NCBI RefSeq assembly: GCF_029962485.1
Contig: NZ_CP073637.1
Span: 620,001 to 684,000, forward strand
Origin: Burkholderia cepacia
Lineage (GTDB): Bacteria; Pseudomonadota; Gammaproteobacteria; Burkholderiales; Burkholderiaceae
DNA: 64,000 nt
Direction: 5' to 3'
The position numbers and the translations under genes are program-made. This document shows, piece after piece, positions 8,336 through 21,285 of the stretch. The number at the start of each line of letters is the position of its first letter. The first letter of the stretch is position 1. The notes beneath the pieces were generated by a model. The model saw only the letters and a list, made by a program, of their open reading frames with translations. It was not told the DNA's origin and searched no databases.

Positions 8336-9658
8336 GTGTCGAAATTCCTTAATTCGCTGTTTGGCCGGGTAGTCGTCGCATTGATCCTGGGGGTCGCGCT
8401 GGGCGCGTTCTTCCCGCACTTCGCCGAGTCGCTGCGGCCACTCGGCGACGGCTTCCTGAAGCTCATCAAGATGGTCATCGGCCCGATCGTGTTTTGCGTC
8501 GTGGTCAGCGGGATGGCCAATGCGGGCGATCTGAAGAAGGTCGGCCGGGTCGGCCTGAAGGCCGTCGTCTACTTCGAGGTGATGACGACGCTCGCGCTCG
8601 GCATCGGGCTCGTGCTCGCGTGGCTCACGCGCCCGGGCGTCGGGATGAACATCGACCTGCGCTCGCTCGACGCGGCGTCGCTCGCGTCGTACGCGAAGAA
8701 CGCCGAAAGCCTGAAGGACACGGCCGGCTACCTGATGAAGATCATCCCCGAGACCGCGATCGACGCGTTCGCGAAGGGCGACATCCTGCAGATCCTCGTG
8801 TTCGCGGTGCTGTTCGGCTCCGCGCTGTCGCTGCTCGGCGACAAGGCGCAGCGCGTCAACTCGCTGATCGAGGAACTGTCGCACGTGTTCTTCCGGATCA
8901 TCGGCTTCATCATCAAGCTCGCGCCGCTCGGCGTGCTCGGCGCGATCGCGTTCACGACCGGCAAGTACGGCGTCGCATCGCTCAAGCAGCTCGGCTATCT
9001 CGTCGCGGTGTTCTACCTGAGCTGCTTCGTGTTCGTCACGGTCGTGCTCGGCACGGTGATGCGGCTCGCGGGCTTCTCGGTGTTCAAGCTGATCCGCTAT
9101 CTGCGCGAGGAACTGTCGATCGTGCTCGGCACGGCGTCGTCGGACGCGGTGCTGCCGCAGGTGATGAGCAAGCTCGAATACATGGGTATCAAGGATTCGA
9201 CGGTCGGTCTCGTGATCCCGACCGGCTATTCGTTCAACCTCGACGGCTTCTCGATCTACCTGACGCTCGCGGTGCTGTTCATCGCGCAGGCCACCAACAC
9301 GCCGCTGTCGACGCATGACCTGATCGTCGTGTTGCTCGTATCGCTCGTCACGTCGAAGGGCGCGCACGGCATCCCCGGTTCGGCGATCGTGATCCTCGCG
9401 GCGACGCTGTCGGCGATCCCCGCGATTCCGGTGCTCGGCCTCGTGCTGATCTTGCCGGTCGACTGGTTCGTCGGCATCGCCCGCGCGCTGACCAACCTGA
9501 TCGGCAACTGCGTCGCGACGGTTGTCGTCGCGGTGTGGGAGAACGACATCGACCGCGCCCGTGCGAAACGCGTGCTGAACCGCGAGCTGCGTTATGTGCC
9601 GGCCGACGAGGCAGGCAGCACGGCGCCGGTTGCCGGCGACCAGGCTCACGCGCTCTGA
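8336..9658 (+). CDS. dctA: Dicarboxylate/amino acid:cation symporter (DctA type)
   Basis: A 440-residue inner-membrane carrier of the DAACS family. The re-entrant serine-rich motif is present (GTASSDAVLPQVMSKLE), as is the substrate/cation site stretch PTGYSFNLDGFSIYL with FIAQATN after it, all characteristic of DctA. The start is a GTG at 8336 preceded by a GGGAGAG ribosome site. DctA proteins import C4-dicarboxylates with protons or sodium. Here the gene is followed 103 bp later by allantoicase and ureidoglycolate lyase genes, so its natural substrate may be a ureido acid or related anion; this is inferred from position. Expression is probably set by the divergent GntR-family regulator through the site at 8280. 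Confidence 0.88.
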   Translation: MSKFLNSLFGRVVVALILGVALGAFFPHFAESLRPLGDGFLKLIKMVIGPIVFCVVVSGMANAGDLKKVGRVGLKAVVYFEVMTTLALGIGLVLAWLTRPGVGMNIDLRSLDAASLASYAKNAESLKDTAGYLMKIIPETAIDAFAKGDILQILVFAVLFGSALSLLGDKAQRVNSLIEELSHVFFRIIGFIIKLAPLGVLGAIAFTTGKYGVASLKQLGYLVAVFYLSCFVFVTVVLGTVMRLAGFSVFKLIRYLREELSIVLGTASSDAVLPQVMSKLEYMGIKDSTVGLVIPTGYSFNLDGFSIYLTLAVLFIAQATNTPLSTHDLIVVLLVSLVTSKGAHGIPGSAIVILAATLSAIPAIPVLGLVLILPVDWFVGIARALTNLIGNCVATVVVAVWENDIDRARAKRVLNRELRYVPADEAGSTAPVAGDQAHAL

Positions 9659-9761
9659 GCGCGATCACGCGCGAAGCGGCTTCCCCGACCGTTTCGCGCG
9701 ATTGAACTTCCCACGGCCGGCCCGACGATGCGCCGGCCCCTGACAAGATAGTGGAGACGAC

Positions 9762-10769
9762 ATGGCAGCCCCCATTCTCGATCCGAACGCGCCGGCGTTT
9801 ACGCGGCGTTACATGAACCTCGCCGACCCGCGCCTTGGTGCGCAGGCGCTCTTTGCCAGCGACGAATTCTTCGCGCCGAAGGAGCGCATGCTGAATCCCG
9901 AGCCGGCCGTGTTCATTCCCGGCAAGTACGACGACCACGGCAAGTGGATGGACGGCTGGGAAACGCGCCGCAAGCGTACGACCGGCCACGACTTCTGCGT
10001 GGTCCGCCTCGCTCGGCCGGGTGTGATCTACGGCGTCGACCTCGATACGAGCCACTTCACCGGCAACTTCCCGCCGGCCGCGTCGATCGAGGCGTGCGCG
10101 GTCGACGGCGACACGCCGCCCGACGACGCCGCGTGGCGCACGATCGTCCCCGCGACGACGTTGCAGGGCAATTCGCATCACTACGTGAGCGTCGACGACG
10201 CGCAGCCGGTCACGCACCTGCGCGTGAACCTGTATCCCGACGGCGGGCTCGCGCGGCTGCGCGTGTATGGCCAGCCGCAGCGCGACTGGCGCCACGTGCC
10301 GGCCGGCGAGCTCGTCGATCTCGCGGCGATCGAGAACGGCGGCTATCTGGTGGCCGCGAACAACCAGCACTTCGGGCCGGCATCGCAGATGCTGATGCCG
10401 GGGCGCGGCGCGAACATGGGCGACGGCTGGGAAACGCGGCGCCGCCGCGAGCCCGGCAATGACTGGGCGATCGTCGCGCTCGCCCGGCCGGGCATCATTC
10501 GCCGCGTCGAGGTCGATACGGCGTTCTTCAAGGGCAACTTCCCCGACCGCTGCTCGCTGCAGGCCGCGCATGTCACGGGCGGCACCGACGATTCGCTCGT
10601 CACGCAGGCGATGTTCTGGGCTGAACTGCTCGGCGAACAGAAGCTGCAGATGGATCACGTGCACACGTTCGATCAACTCGCGGCGCTCGGCCCCGTCACG
10701 CACGTGCGTTTCAACATCTTCCCGGACGGCGGCGTGTCGCGCCTGCGTCTGTGGGGCGAGCCGGCCTGA
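9762..10769 (+). CDS. alc: Allantoicase
   Basis: A 335-residue protein made of two similar jelly-roll-like halves, as in allantoicases: each half carries a MxDGWETRR motif ([11 protein letters not shown] near residue 64 and [10 protein letters not shown] near 224), an [16 protein letters not shown] segment and a final NxxPDGGxxRLRxxG motif. Allantoicase hydrolyses allantoate to ureidoglycolate and urea in purine nitrogen recovery. The internal duplication is visible directly. The next gene, ureidoglycolate lyase, starts 14 bp after its stop, so the two successive pathway steps are translationally adjacent. Confidence 0.96.
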   Translation: MAAPILDPNAPAFTRRYMNLADPRLGAQALFASDEFFAPKERMLNPEPAVFIPGKYDDHGKWMDGWETRRKRTTGHDFCVVRLARPGVIYGVDLDTSHFTGNFPPAASIEACAVDGDTPPDDAAWRTIVPATTLQGNSHHYVSVDDAQPVTHLRVNLYPDGGLARLRVYGQPQRDWRHVPAGELVDLAAIENGGYLVAANNQHFGPASQMLMPGRGANMGDGWETRRRREPGNDWAIVALARPGIIRRVEVDTAFFKGNFPDRCSLQAAHVTGGTDDSLVTQAMFWAELLGEQKLQMDHVHTFDQLAALGPVTHVRFNIFPDGGVSRLRLWGEPA

Positions 10770-10783
10770 AGGAGGGCAACGTC

Positions 10784-11317
10784 ATGACCGGATCCCGCAT
10801 CCTGCGCGTCGAGCGCCTGACCCGCGAAGCGTTCGCCCCGTTTGGCGACGTGATCGCGCTCGAAGGCGCGCGGCACTTCCCGATCAACGGCGGCACGACC
10901 GAGCGCTTTCACGATCTCGCGACGATCGACGTCTGCGCGGACGGCGGCCGGCCGCTCGTCAGCGTGTTTCGCGCGCAGCCGCGCGCGCTGCCGGTCGCGG
11001 TCACGCTGATGGAGCGCCATCCGCACGGCAGCCAGGCATTCATCCCGCTCGCGGCCGTGTCGCGCTATGTCATCGTCGTCGCGCCGGCCGGCGACTTCCG
11101 GCCCGAGGCGATGCGCGCGTTCCTCGCCGTTGGCTGGCAGGGCGTGAACTATGCGAAGGGCGTCTGGCACCACCCGCTGCTCGCACTCGACGCGGTCAGC
11201 GATTTCGTGATCGTCGATCGCGGCGGCCCGCAGCCGAACTGCGACGAGATCCCGCTCGATGTCGCCTGGGCGCTGGAATTCGAGCCGGCCCTGGCGAGCG
11301 TCGAAGGGCATTCGTAA
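10784..11317 (+). CDS. allA: Ureidoglycolate lyase
   Basis: A 177-residue cupin-fold enzyme that splits ureidoglycolate to glyoxylate and urea. Recognisable family stretches are FAPFGDVI, the [13 protein letters not shown] motif with its metal- and substrate-site His and Gln, and the [11 protein letters not shown] segment near the C-terminus. The start at 10784 follows a GAAGGAGG ribosome site that overlaps the end of alc. The genes for allantoinase and urate oxidase are not in this window, so only the lower part of the allantoin pathway is encoded here. The two products are urea and glyoxylate. Confidence 0.95.
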   Translation: MTGSRILRVERLTREAFAPFGDVIALEGARHFPINGGTTERFHDLATIDVCADGGRPLVSVFRAQPRALPVAVTLMERHPHGSQAFIPLAAVSRYVIVVAPAGDFRPEAMRAFLAVGWQGVNYAKGVWHHPLLALDAVSDFVIVDRGGPQPNCDEIPLDVAWALEFEPALASVEGHS

Positions 11318-11347
11318 GCGTTCCGGCCCCGCGCGCGCAACACGACC

Positions 11348-11391
11348 CGAAAAGAAAAACGGCCCGGGCGGCGAGATGCCGGCCGGGCCGT
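11348..11391 (-). terminator. Terminator of fur
   Basis: ACGGCCCGG at 11359-11367 pairs with CCGGGCCGT at 11383-11391. On the minus strand the stem is followed by a T-rich run (GTTTTTCTTTT), so it ends fur transcription coming from 11848. Confidence 0.85.
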
Positions 11392-11419
11392 GCTGCGTGC
11401 GAGACGCGCGAATCGGCGA

Positions 11420-11848
11420 TCAGTGCTTGCGGTGCGGGCAGTTTTCGGTCGTGCACGAACCGTACATCGCGAGCGAGTGCTCCTGGAGGCGGAAGCCGCG
11501 CTCCTTCGCGATCGCCTGCTGGCGGCCTTCGATTTCGGCATCGAAGAATTCCTCGACGCGGCCGCAATCGAGGCACACGAGGTGGTCGTGGTGCGAGCCT
11601 TCGTTCAGCTCGAACACGGCCTTGCCGGATTCGAAGTTGCTGCGCGTGAGCAGGCCGGCCTGCTCGAACTGCGTGAGGACGCGGTAGACGGTGGCGAGCC
11701 CGATGTCGAGCTGCTCGTTGAGCAGGTTCCGGTAGACGTCTTCGGCCGTCAGGTGGCGCACCGGGCTCTGCTGGAAGATCTCGAGAATCTTGAGGCGCGG
11801 TAGGGTGGCCTTTAGCCCGATATTCTTGAGATCCGTCGGATTGGTCAT
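11420..11848 (-). CDS. fur: Ferric uptake regulator
   Basis: A 142-residue Fur protein: N-terminal winged helix ([27 protein letters not shown]) and a C-terminal dimer/metal domain with HHDH at 86-89, CLDC at 92-95 and Cys132/Cys137. With ferrous iron it represses iron-uptake genes. Length matches the family. It is divergent from bamE with 141 bp between starts, as in other beta-proteobacteria. No obvious Fur box was picked out upstream by eye, so autoregulation cannot be judged here. Confidence 0.98.
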   Translation of the reverse strand: MTNPTDLKNIGLKATLPRLKILEIFQQSPVRHLTAEDVYRNLLNEQLDIGLATVYRVLTQFEQAGLLTRSNFESGKAVFELNEGSHHDHLVCLDCGRVEEFFDAEIEGRQQAIAKERGFRLQEHSLAMYGSCTTENCPHRKH

Positions 11849-11989
11849 GGCTAGGCATCCCTAGAGTACAATGCAGGGCTTCAATGTTACCGGCTTTTCG
11901 CCGTTCCAGAAACACGCGCGGCCTGTACGCGGGCCAGCACGGTGAAGGAAATGATCCCAGAATCGCTTTCGCACTTTCAGAGGAGTCGC

Positions 11990-12811
11990 ATGCGGAGTGC
12001 CATCATCGCTGCCGCCGCCATCGTCGCGCTGGCGGGTTGTTCGTCGTACGACAGCGTGACGCAGCGCATTGCGCAGAGCATCACGCCCTATCGGATCACC
12101 GTCGTGCAGGGCAACTTCGTATCGCAGGAGAAAGCCGCGCAACTGCAGGTCGGCATGACGCGCGAGCAAGTCCGGGCATTGCTCGGCACACCGCTGCTGG
12201 CGGACATGTTCCATGCCGACCGCTGGGATTACCTCTTCTACTTCAAGCGCGGCTCGACGTCGATCGTCCAGCAGCGCGATCTCGTCGTGACCTTCGCGGG
12301 CGATCGCCTCGCGGGCTGGACGGGCGCCGACAACCTGCCGTCCGAGCTCGACCTGCTGGCCGACATCGACGGCGACCGCGGCGGCAAGAAGGCGAAGGCG
12401 GCCGCAGCGGCGAAGAAGGCTTCGGAAGCCGCCGCGGCGAGCGCCGCGCAGGCGCAGGCGGCGGCGAGCACGCCGGTGCCGGATGTCGTCGCCAGCCCGT
12501 CCGTCGCGCCGGCCTCCGGCGCAGCGGTCGACCAGGATGCGAACGCACAGGCTGCCCGCGCGGCGAACCGCGCGACCAACCAGGTGTCGGGGCAGGGTTC
12601 GGCCGCACGCCGCTTCACGCCGTCCGCGCAGGCTTCGGGCGGCGCGCCGGTACCGGGCGGCCAGCCGCCGGGCGCCGCGCCGGCGATCCAGCCGCAGTTC
12701 CAGTTCCATCGTCCGCCGCAGCCGAACGTGTCGAACGAGGCGTCGCCGCCGGTCGGCCCGCAAGGCTCCGACAACCTGCAGAACCAGCCGCTCACCGCGC
12801 CGGCGCAGTAA
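11990..12811 (+). CDS. bamE: Outer-membrane assembly lipoprotein BamE with long C-terminal tail
   Basis: A 273-residue lipoprotein precursor. The signal peptide ends in the lipobox LAGC with Cys17. Residues about 30-120 form the SmpA/OmlA (BamE) domain, seen in YRITVVQGNFVSQEKAAQL, LQVGMTREQVRALLGTPLL and WDYLFYFKRG. BamE is a subunit of the BAM complex inserting beta-barrel proteins. E. coli BamE has only about 113 residues; here some 150 more residues rich in Ala, Pro, Gln and Gly follow, with a KKAKAAAAAKKASEAAAAS-like stretch first. The start at 11990 has an AGAGGAG ribosome site. The dapB gene follows 63 bp downstream. Confidence 0.93.
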   Translation: MRSAIIAAAAIVALAGCSSYDSVTQRIAQSITPYRITVVQGNFVSQEKAAQLQVGMTREQVRALLGTPLLADMFHADRWDYLFYFKRGSTSIVQQRDLVVTFAGDRLAGWTGADNLPSELDLLADIDGDRGGKKAKAAAAAKKASEAAAASAAQAQAAASTPVPDVVASPSVAPASGAAVDQDANAQAARAANRATNQVSGQGSAARRFTPSAQASGGAPVPGGQPPGAAPAIQPQFQFHRPPQPNVSNEASPPVGPQGSDNLQNQPLTAPAQ

Positions 12812-12874
12812 GCCCGGCTTGCGGAACCAGGGCGGCTCGCGCCGCCCGCCTTTAGACCTGTCGTGTAGAAAGCC

Positions 12875-13672
12875 ATGAAGATTGCGATTGCCGGCGCATC
12901 GGGCCGAATGGGCCGGATGCTGATCGAAGCCGTTCTCAACGATACCGACGCGCAGCTCGTCGGCGCGCTCGATCGCGCCGATTCGCCGTTCCTCGGCCAG
13001 GACGCCGGTGCGTTCCTCGGCAAGGAAACCGGGATCAAGCTGACCGACGACCTCGACGCCGTGTTCGCGCAGGCCGACTACCTGATCGATTTCACGCGTC
13101 CGGAAGGCACGATGGCCCACATCGCGGCCGCGCTGCGCCACGACGTGAAGCTCGTGATCGGCACGACCGGCTTCACCGCCGAGCAGAAAGCCGAGCTGCA
13201 GGCCGCTGCGGCCAGGATCGGCATCGTGTTCGCGGCGAACATGAGCGTCGGCGTGAACGTCACGCTGAAGCTGCTCGAATTCGCGGCGAAGCATTTCTCG
13301 CACGGCTATGACATCGAGATCATCGAGGCGCACCACCGCCACAAGGTCGATGCGCCGTCGGGCACCGCGCTGATGATGGGCGAAGCCGTCGCCGGCGCGC
13401 TCGGCCGCTCGCTCGACGAGTGCGCCGTGTATGGCCGCCACGGCGTGACGGGCGAGCGCGACCCGTCGTCGATCGGCTTCGCGGCCGTGCGCGGCGGCGA
13501 CATCGTCGGCGATCACACCGTGCTGTTCGCCGGGATCGGCGAGCGCATCGAGATCACGCACAAGTCGTCCAGCCGCGTGTCGTACGCGCAGGGCGCGTTG
13601 CGCGCGGTCCGCTTCCTGTCGGCGCGCGACGCCGGCCTGTTCGACATGCAGGACGTGCTCGGCCTGCGCTGA
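12875..13672 (+). CDS. dapB: 4-hydroxy-tetrahydrodipicolinate reductase
   Basis: A 265-residue enzyme of lysine and diaminopimelate synthesis that reduces hydroxy-tetrahydrodipicolinate with NAD(P)H. Visible are the cofactor loop GASGRMG at 7-13, the GTTGF motif at 96-100, and the catalytic [15 protein letters not shown] region with His153 and Lys157. Length is standard for the family. It sits between bamE and a TolQ/TolR-like pair, all on the same strand with short gaps, so is probably part of a long transcript running on towards leuS. Confidence 0.98.
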   Translation: MKIAIAGASGRMGRMLIEAVLNDTDAQLVGALDRADSPFLGQDAGAFLGKETGIKLTDDLDAVFAQADYLIDFTRPEGTMAHIAAALRHDVKLVIGTTGFTAEQKAELQAAAARIGIVFAANMSVGVNVTLKLLEFAAKHFSHGYDIEIIEAHHRHKVDAPSGTALMMGEAVAGALGRSLDECAVYGRHGVTGERDPSSIGFAAVRGGDIVGDHTVLFAGIGERIEITHKSSSRVSYAQGALRAVRFLSARDAGLFDMQDVLGLR

Positions 13673-13690
13673 CCCCACGGGGAAACTCCG

Positions 13691-14359
13691 ATGGCGATAC
13701 CCACCGGCGTTGTCCACTACCTCGAAAGCGGCGATGCGATCACGCATGCGGTCGCCTATGTGCTGCTGGCGATGTCCGTCGCCAGCTGGTGCTTCCTTTT
13801 CATGAAAGCCTGGCTCCTGGTCCGCGCGAAGCGGCAGGGGCCGCGCGCGCTCGCCGCGTTCTGGCGCGCATCGTCGCTCGACGCGGGCATAACCGCGCTC
13901 GCCGGCGCCGATCGCGAGCGCGTGTTCGTGCCGCTCGCCGAAGCCGCGCGCGACGCGGCCGACGACCACGACCCGACCGCGCTGGCGGCGCGCGTCGAGC
14001 GCAGCGAACGCGTGCTGCGCGCATTGCGCCATGCGATGCTGCGCTCGCAGCGGCGTCTCGAATTCGGCCAGGTGCTGCTCGCGTCGATCGGCAGCACCGC
14101 GCCGTTCGTCGGGTTGCTCGGCACCGTCTGGGGCATCTACCACGCGCTCGGCAGCATCGCCGCGAGCGGGCAGGCGCAGATCGAGAACGTCGCGGGGCCG
14201 GTCGGCGAGGCGCTGATCATGACCGCGTTCGGGCTCGTCGTCGCGATTCCCGCGGTGCTGGCCTACAACATCCTCGGGCGGCTCGTCCGGCAGCTCGCCG
14301 AGGAACTCGACGGTTTCGCGCGCGACCTGCACGTGTTCGTGTGCGCAGAGGGCGCCTGA
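13691..14359 (+). CDS. MotA/TolQ/ExbB-family proton channel protein
   Basis: A 222-residue inner-membrane protein with three hydrophobic segments (about residues 18-38, 121-145 and 170-195). The typical TolQ/ExbB stretch is VLLASIGSTAPFVGLLGTVWGI, with the second conserved helix LIMTAFGLVVAIPAVLAYN. Such proteins form the stator that uses the proton gradient to drive TonB- or TolA-type envelope work. The partner TolR/ExbD-like gene follows 24 bp later. No tonB, tolA or tolB is next to it, so whether the pair serves TonB-like or Tol-like energy transfer is open. Confidence 0.92.
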   Translation: MAIPTGVVHYLESGDAITHAVAYVLLAMSVASWCFLFMKAWLLVRAKRQGPRALAAFWRASSLDAGITALAGADRERVFVPLAEAARDAADDHDPTALAARVERSERVLRALRHAMLRSQRRLEFGQVLLASIGSTAPFVGLLGTVWGIYHALGSIAASGQAQIENVAGPVGEALIMTAFGLVVAIPAVLAYNILGRLVRQLAEELDGFARDLHVFVCAEGA

Positions 14360-14383
14360 CGCGCCGGCCCGGGAGGAACGACC

Positions 14384-17618
<3,235 letters not shown>

Positions 17619-17656
17619 CGGCCGCCGGCCGTCGGACGTACCCAGAAGGAGCGAAG

Positions 17657-18211
17657 GTGATCCGCAGATCGTTTTTGATGCTCGTCGTCGGCAGCGCGGT
17701 CGCGCTGTCGGCATGCGGCTTCCAGTTGCGCGGCCAGCAGGACTACGCGTTCAAGCACCTGCTGGTGGCCGGCGCGCCGGCGCCCGTCGAGGCGCGCCTC
17801 GTGCGCCTCGTCGAGGCCGGCAGCGACACGAAGATCGTCAAGTCGGCGGACGACGCCGACGCCGTGCTGCGCATGTGGGAGTCGCGTGGCCAGAACACGC
17901 TGACGCTCAACAAGTACGGCTCGGCGCAGGAATATGCACTGTTCTATACGCTGAACTACACGCTGACGAGCAAGGACGGCACCGTGCTGATCCCGCCGAG
18001 CGCGATCGCGCTGAACCGCGCGATGACGTACAGCGACCAGTACACGAACGCGAAGGCGCAGGAAGCCGACATCCTGTACGGCGACATGCAGAACGACGCG
18101 GTCGACCAGCTGATGCGGCGTCTCGCGATCGTCCACTCGCTGACGCCGGCGCCGGAGGACGTGGTGCCGGGCGTGGCGCCGCGTGCGCCGCTGCCGCCGC
18201 CTCCGCTCTGA
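17657..18211 (+). CDS. lptE: LPS-assembly lipoprotein LptE
   Basis: A 184-residue outer-membrane lipoprotein precursor. The start is a GTG at 17657 after an AGAAGGAGCGAAG leader, giving a signal peptide with lipobox LSAC and lipid-bearing Cys20, then the conserved CGFQLRG opening. LptE plugs the LptD barrel and helps place lipopolysaccharide at the cell surface. It lies 38 bp after leuS and 18 bp before holA, the conserved context of this gene, which together with the lipobox makes the call firm despite weak sequence conservation in the family. Confidence 0.95.
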   Translation: MIRRSFLMLVVGSAVALSACGFQLRGQQDYAFKHLLVAGAPAPVEARLVRLVEAGSDTKIVKSADDADAVLRMWESRGQNTLTLNKYGSAQEYALFYTLNYTLTSKDGTVLIPPSAIALNRAMTYSDQYTNAKAQEADILYGDMQNDAVDQLMRRLAIVHSLTPAPEDVVPGVAPRAPLPPPPL

Positions 18212-18229
18212 TCGACGGCGCACGTAGCG

Positions 18230-19324
18230 ATGCAATTGCGACTTGATGCGCTGGAGCCGCACCTCGCGAAGGGGTTGGCCGGGCTCTATACCGTCTACGG
18301 CGACGAGCCGCTGCTCGCGCAGGAAGCGTGCGACCGCATTCGTGCGGCCGCGCGCGCGGCCGGCTTCACCGAGCGTTCGGTGCATACGGTCGAGCGCGGC
18401 TTCGACTGGAGCGTGCTGCTCGGCGCGACCCAGGCGATGTCGTTGTTCGGCGAGCGCCAGCTGATCGAGCTGCGCATTCCGTCGGGCAAGCCCGGCAAGG
18501 AAGGCGCCGATGCGCTGAAGACGCTCGCGGCCACGCCCAATCCCGACGCGCTGATGCTCGTCACGTTGCCGCGCCTCGATGCGGCCACGCAGAAATCCGC
18601 GTGGTTTACCGCGCTGCAGAACGGCGGCGTCGCGCTGAAGATCGATCCGGTCGACCGCGCGCAACTGCCGAACTGGATCGGCCAGCGTCTCGCGATGCAG
18701 GGCCAGCGTGCGGCGCCCGGCGACGACGGGCGGCGCGCACTGCAGTTCATCGCGGAGCGCGTCGAGGGCAACCTGCTCGCCGCACACCAGGAAATCCAGA
18801 AGCTCGGGCTGTTGTATCCGCAAGGCGCGCTGTCGTTCGAGCAGGTGCACGACGCGGTGCTGAACGTCGCGCGCTATGACGTCTTCAAGCTGAACGAGGC
18901 GATGCTCGCCGGCGATGCCGCGCGGCTCGCACGGATGATCGACGGGCTGAAGGGCGAGGGCGAGGCGATCGTGCTCGTGATGTGGGCCGTCGTCGAGGAA
19001 TTGCGCACGCTGCTGCGGATCAAGCGCGGGGCGACGGCCGGCAAGCCGCTGGCGACGCTGCTGCGCGAGAACCGCGTATGGGGGCCGCGCGAGCGGCTGA
19101 TCGGCCCTGCGTTGAACCGCGTGTCGGAAGGCGTGCTCGAGAAGGCGCTCGCGTTCGCCGCGAAGCTCGACCGGCAGGTCAAGGGGCTCACGGCCGTCGT
19201 GCCGGGCCGCCGCACGCAGGACGAACCGCCGCCCGATCCGTGGGACGGGCTGTTTCAGCTCGCGATGACGGTCGCGGGGGCGCGCGGCGAGCGACCGCCG
19301 ACCGCGGGTCGCGTGCGACGCTAA
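18230..19324 (+). CDS. holA: DNA polymerase III subunit delta
   Basis: A 364-residue clamp-loader subunit. The N-terminal AAA-like fold lacks a working P-loop, as expected for delta; recognisable stretches are [19 protein letters not shown] at the start, [20 protein letters not shown] and [20 protein letters not shown] sequence. Delta opens the beta clamp during replication. Its C-terminal end is extended by a short Pro/Arg-rich tail. Context (leuS, lptE before it) is the conserved one in proteobacteria. Confidence 0.96.
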   Translation: MQLRLDALEPHLAKGLAGLYTVYGDEPLLAQEACDRIRAAARAAGFTERSVHTVERGFDWSVLLGATQAMSLFGERQLIELRIPSGKPGKEGADALKTLAATPNPDALMLVTLPRLDAATQKSAWFTALQNGGVALKIDPVDRAQLPNWIGQRLAMQGQRAAPGDDGRRALQFIAERVEGNLLAAHQEIQKLGLLYPQGALSFEQVHDAVLNVARYDVFKLNEAMLAGDAARLARMIDGLKGEGEAIVLVMWAVVEELRTLLRIKRGATAGKPLATLLRENRVWGPRERLIGPALNRVSEGVLEKALAFAAKLDRQVKGLTAVVPGRRTQDEPPPDPWDGLFQLAMTVAGARGERPPTAGRVRR

Positions 19325-19363
19325 GTCCCGTCCGGGTCTTCAGCGCGCGCTGCGCAACCCGCT

Positions 19364-19369
19364 TACAAT
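19364..19369 (+). promoter_or_regulatory. Candidate -10 element before proA
   Basis: TACAAT lies in the 136-bp gap between holA and proA, 92 bp before the proA start; a weak TTCAGC at 19339 is 19 bp upstream. It would give proA its own promoter separate from the leuS operon. Confidence 0.4.
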
Positions 19370-19460
19370 ATTTCGATCGCTGGCGCGGCGCTTCGTCCGC
19401 CGCCCACGCTTCCCCCACGAATTCAAGCCGCTCCGCGCGGCGCGCATCTCGAGTCACACG

Positions 19461-20732
19461 ATGGATATCGATCAGTACATGACCGACCTGGGCCGCCGCG
19501 CCCGGCACGCTTCCCGCGCGATGGCGCGCGCCAGCACGGCCGCGAAGAACGCGGCGCTCGACGCGGTGGCTCGCGCGATCGAACGCGACGCGCAGGTGCT
19601 GAAGGACGCGAATGCGCGCGACGTCGCCCGCGCCCGTGAAAAGGGGCTCGATGCAGCGTTCGTCGATCGCCTGACGCTGTCGGACAAGGCGCTGAAGACG
19701 ATGGTCGAAGGGCTGCGCCAGGTCGCGTCGCTGGCCGATCCGATCGGCGAGATCGGCAACCTCAAGTACCGCCCGAGCGGCATCCAGGTCGGCCAGATGC
19801 GTGTGCCGCTCGGCGTGATCGGCATCATCTACGAGTCGCGCCCGAACGTGACGATCGACGCGGCCGCGCTGTGCCTGAAGTCGGGTAACGCGACGATCCT
19901 GCGCGGCGGCTCGGAAGCGCTCGAATCGAATGCGGCGCTCGCGAAGCTGATCGGCGAGGGGCTCGAGGCGGCCGGCCTGCCGCAGGACGCGGTGCAGGTC
20001 GTCGCGACGGCCGATCGCGCGGCGGTCGGCAAGCTGATCACGATGACCGAATACGTCGACGTGATCGTGCCGCGCGGCGGCAAGAGCCTGATCGAGCGCC
20101 TGATCAACGAGGCACGCGTGCCGATGATCAAGCACCTCGACGGCATCTGCCACGTGTACGTCGACGATCGCGCCGATCTCGCCAAGGCGCTGACCGTCTG
20201 CGACAACGCGAAGACGCATCGCTACGGCACCTGCAACACGATGGAGACGCTGCTGGTCTCGAGCGGCATCGCGGCCGCGCTGCTGCCGCCGCTCGGCAAG
20301 CTGTATCGCGACAAGCAGGTCGAACTGCGCGTCGATGCTGCGGCGCGCGCGGTACTCGCCGATGCGGGCGTCGGCCCGCTCGTCGATGCGACCGAGGAAG
20401 ACTGGCACACCGAATATCTCGCGCCGGTGCTCGCGATCAAGGTCGTCGACGGCCTCGACGCCGCGATCGAGCACATCAACCATTACGGCTCGCATCACAC
20501 CGATGCGATCGTCACCGAGGATCACGACCGCGCGATGCGTTTCCTGCGCGAAGTCGATTCGGCGAGCGTGATGGTCAACGCGTCGACGCGCTTCGCGGAC
20601 GGCTTCGAATTCGGCCTCGGCGCGGAAATCGGCATCTCGAACGACAAGCTGCACGCACGCGGCCCCGTCGGCCTGGAAGGGCTGACGTCGCTGAAGTACG
20701 TCGTGCTCGGACACGGCGAAGGCCGCCAGTAA
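19461..20732 (+). CDS. proA: Glutamate-5-semialdehyde dehydrogenase (gamma-glutamyl phosphate reductase)
   Basis: A 423-residue enzyme of proline synthesis that reduces gamma-glutamyl phosphate to the semialdehyde with NADPH. Family sequences are evident: [28 protein letters not shown], the catalytic-cysteine segment TCNTMETLL with Cys at about 258, and [10 protein letters not shown]. Length is standard. The glutamate kinase gene proB is not adjacent, as is usual in Burkholderia, where it is placed elsewhere. hemJ follows 19 bp later. Confidence 0.98.
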   Translation: MDIDQYMTDLGRRARHASRAMARASTAAKNAALDAVARAIERDAQVLKDANARDVARAREKGLDAAFVDRLTLSDKALKTMVEGLRQVASLADPIGEIGNLKYRPSGIQVGQMRVPLGVIGIIYESRPNVTIDAAALCLKSGNATILRGGSEALESNAALAKLIGEGLEAAGLPQDAVQVVATADRAAVGKLITMTEYVDVIVPRGGKSLIERLINEARVPMIKHLDGICHVYVDDRADLAKALTVCDNAKTHRYGTCNTMETLLVSSGIAAALLPPLGKLYRDKQVELRVDAAARAVLADAGVGPLVDATEEDWHTEYLAPVLAIKVVDGLDAAIEHINHYGSHHTDAIVTEDHDRAMRFLREVDSASVMVNASTRFADGFEFGLGAEIGISNDKLHARGPVGLEGLTSLKYVVLGHGEGRQ

Positions 20733-20751
20733 CCCGCGAGGCGCAACATCA

Positions 20752-21174
20752 ATGGCAATGCTCTGGGTCAAGACGTTCCATATCGTTCTGATCGCCGCGT
20801 GGTTCGCGGGGCTCTTCTACCTGCCGCGCATCTACGTGAACCTGGCCATGGAGACCGATCCGGCCGCGGTACGCCGTCTGCTGCTGATGGCGCGCAAGCT
20901 GTTTCGCTTCATGACGATGATCGCGGTGCCGGCGCTGGCCTGCGGGCTGTGGCTCTGGCTCGTGATCGGCATCGGGCAGGGGCAGGGCTGGATCCATGCG
21001 AAGGTGACGGTCGTGCTGCTGCTCATCGTCTATCACGCCTATTGCGGGCACCTGTTGCGGGTGTTCGAGCGTGGCGAAAACAAGCGCACCGACAAGTGGT
21101 ATCGCGTGTTCAACGAGCTGCCGGTGCTCGGCATGCTCGCGGCGGTCGCGCTGGTCGTGATCAAGCCGTTCTGA
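20752..21174 (+). CDS. hemJ: CopD/HemJ-family membrane protein, probable protoporphyrinogen oxidase
   Basis: A 140-residue protein with four hydrophobic helices and the HemJ pattern: an early conserved His (KTFHIVLIAAWFAGLFYLPRI) and a central segment HAKVTVVLLLIVYHAYCGHL. HemJ oxidises protoporphyrinogen IX in haem synthesis in bacteria without HemY or HemG. It follows proA closely and is followed by a hairpin terminator before the convergent hexR-like gene. The family name is secure; the enzymatic role is by family analogy. Confidence 0.85.
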   Translation: MAMLWVKTFHIVLIAAWFAGLFYLPRIYVNLAMETDPAAVRRLLLMARKLFRFMTMIAVPALACGLWLWLVIGIGQGQGWIHAKVTVVLLLIVYHAYCGHLLRVFERGENKRTDKWYRVFNELPVLGMLAAVALVVIKPF

Positions 21175-21214
21175 GCGGCGCGGCCGGCGAGGTTGCCGGC
21201 GTCGCTTGATGCGC

Positions 21215-21238
21215 AACGGCGCCCCGTGGGGCGCCGTT
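21215..21238. terminator. Hairpin between convergent hemJ and hexR-like genes
   Basis: AACGGCGCCCC and its exact complement GGGGCGCCGTT are separated by two bases, forming a very stable stem. The following T-run on the plus strand is weak (CGTCGTTT). It probably serves hemJ. Confidence 0.7.
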
Positions 21239-21285
21239 CGTCGTTTACGTGCTGCGTTTTGCGTCGAACTGCACGCCGCGCGTCG

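Noticed and set aside
11849..11989. Fur box between fur and bamE
   Set aside because: No stretch resembling the GATAATGATAATCATTATC pattern was found by eye.
21215..21238. Short inverted repeat as an integration site
   Set aside because: It lies between convergent genes and is better explained as a terminator hairpin.
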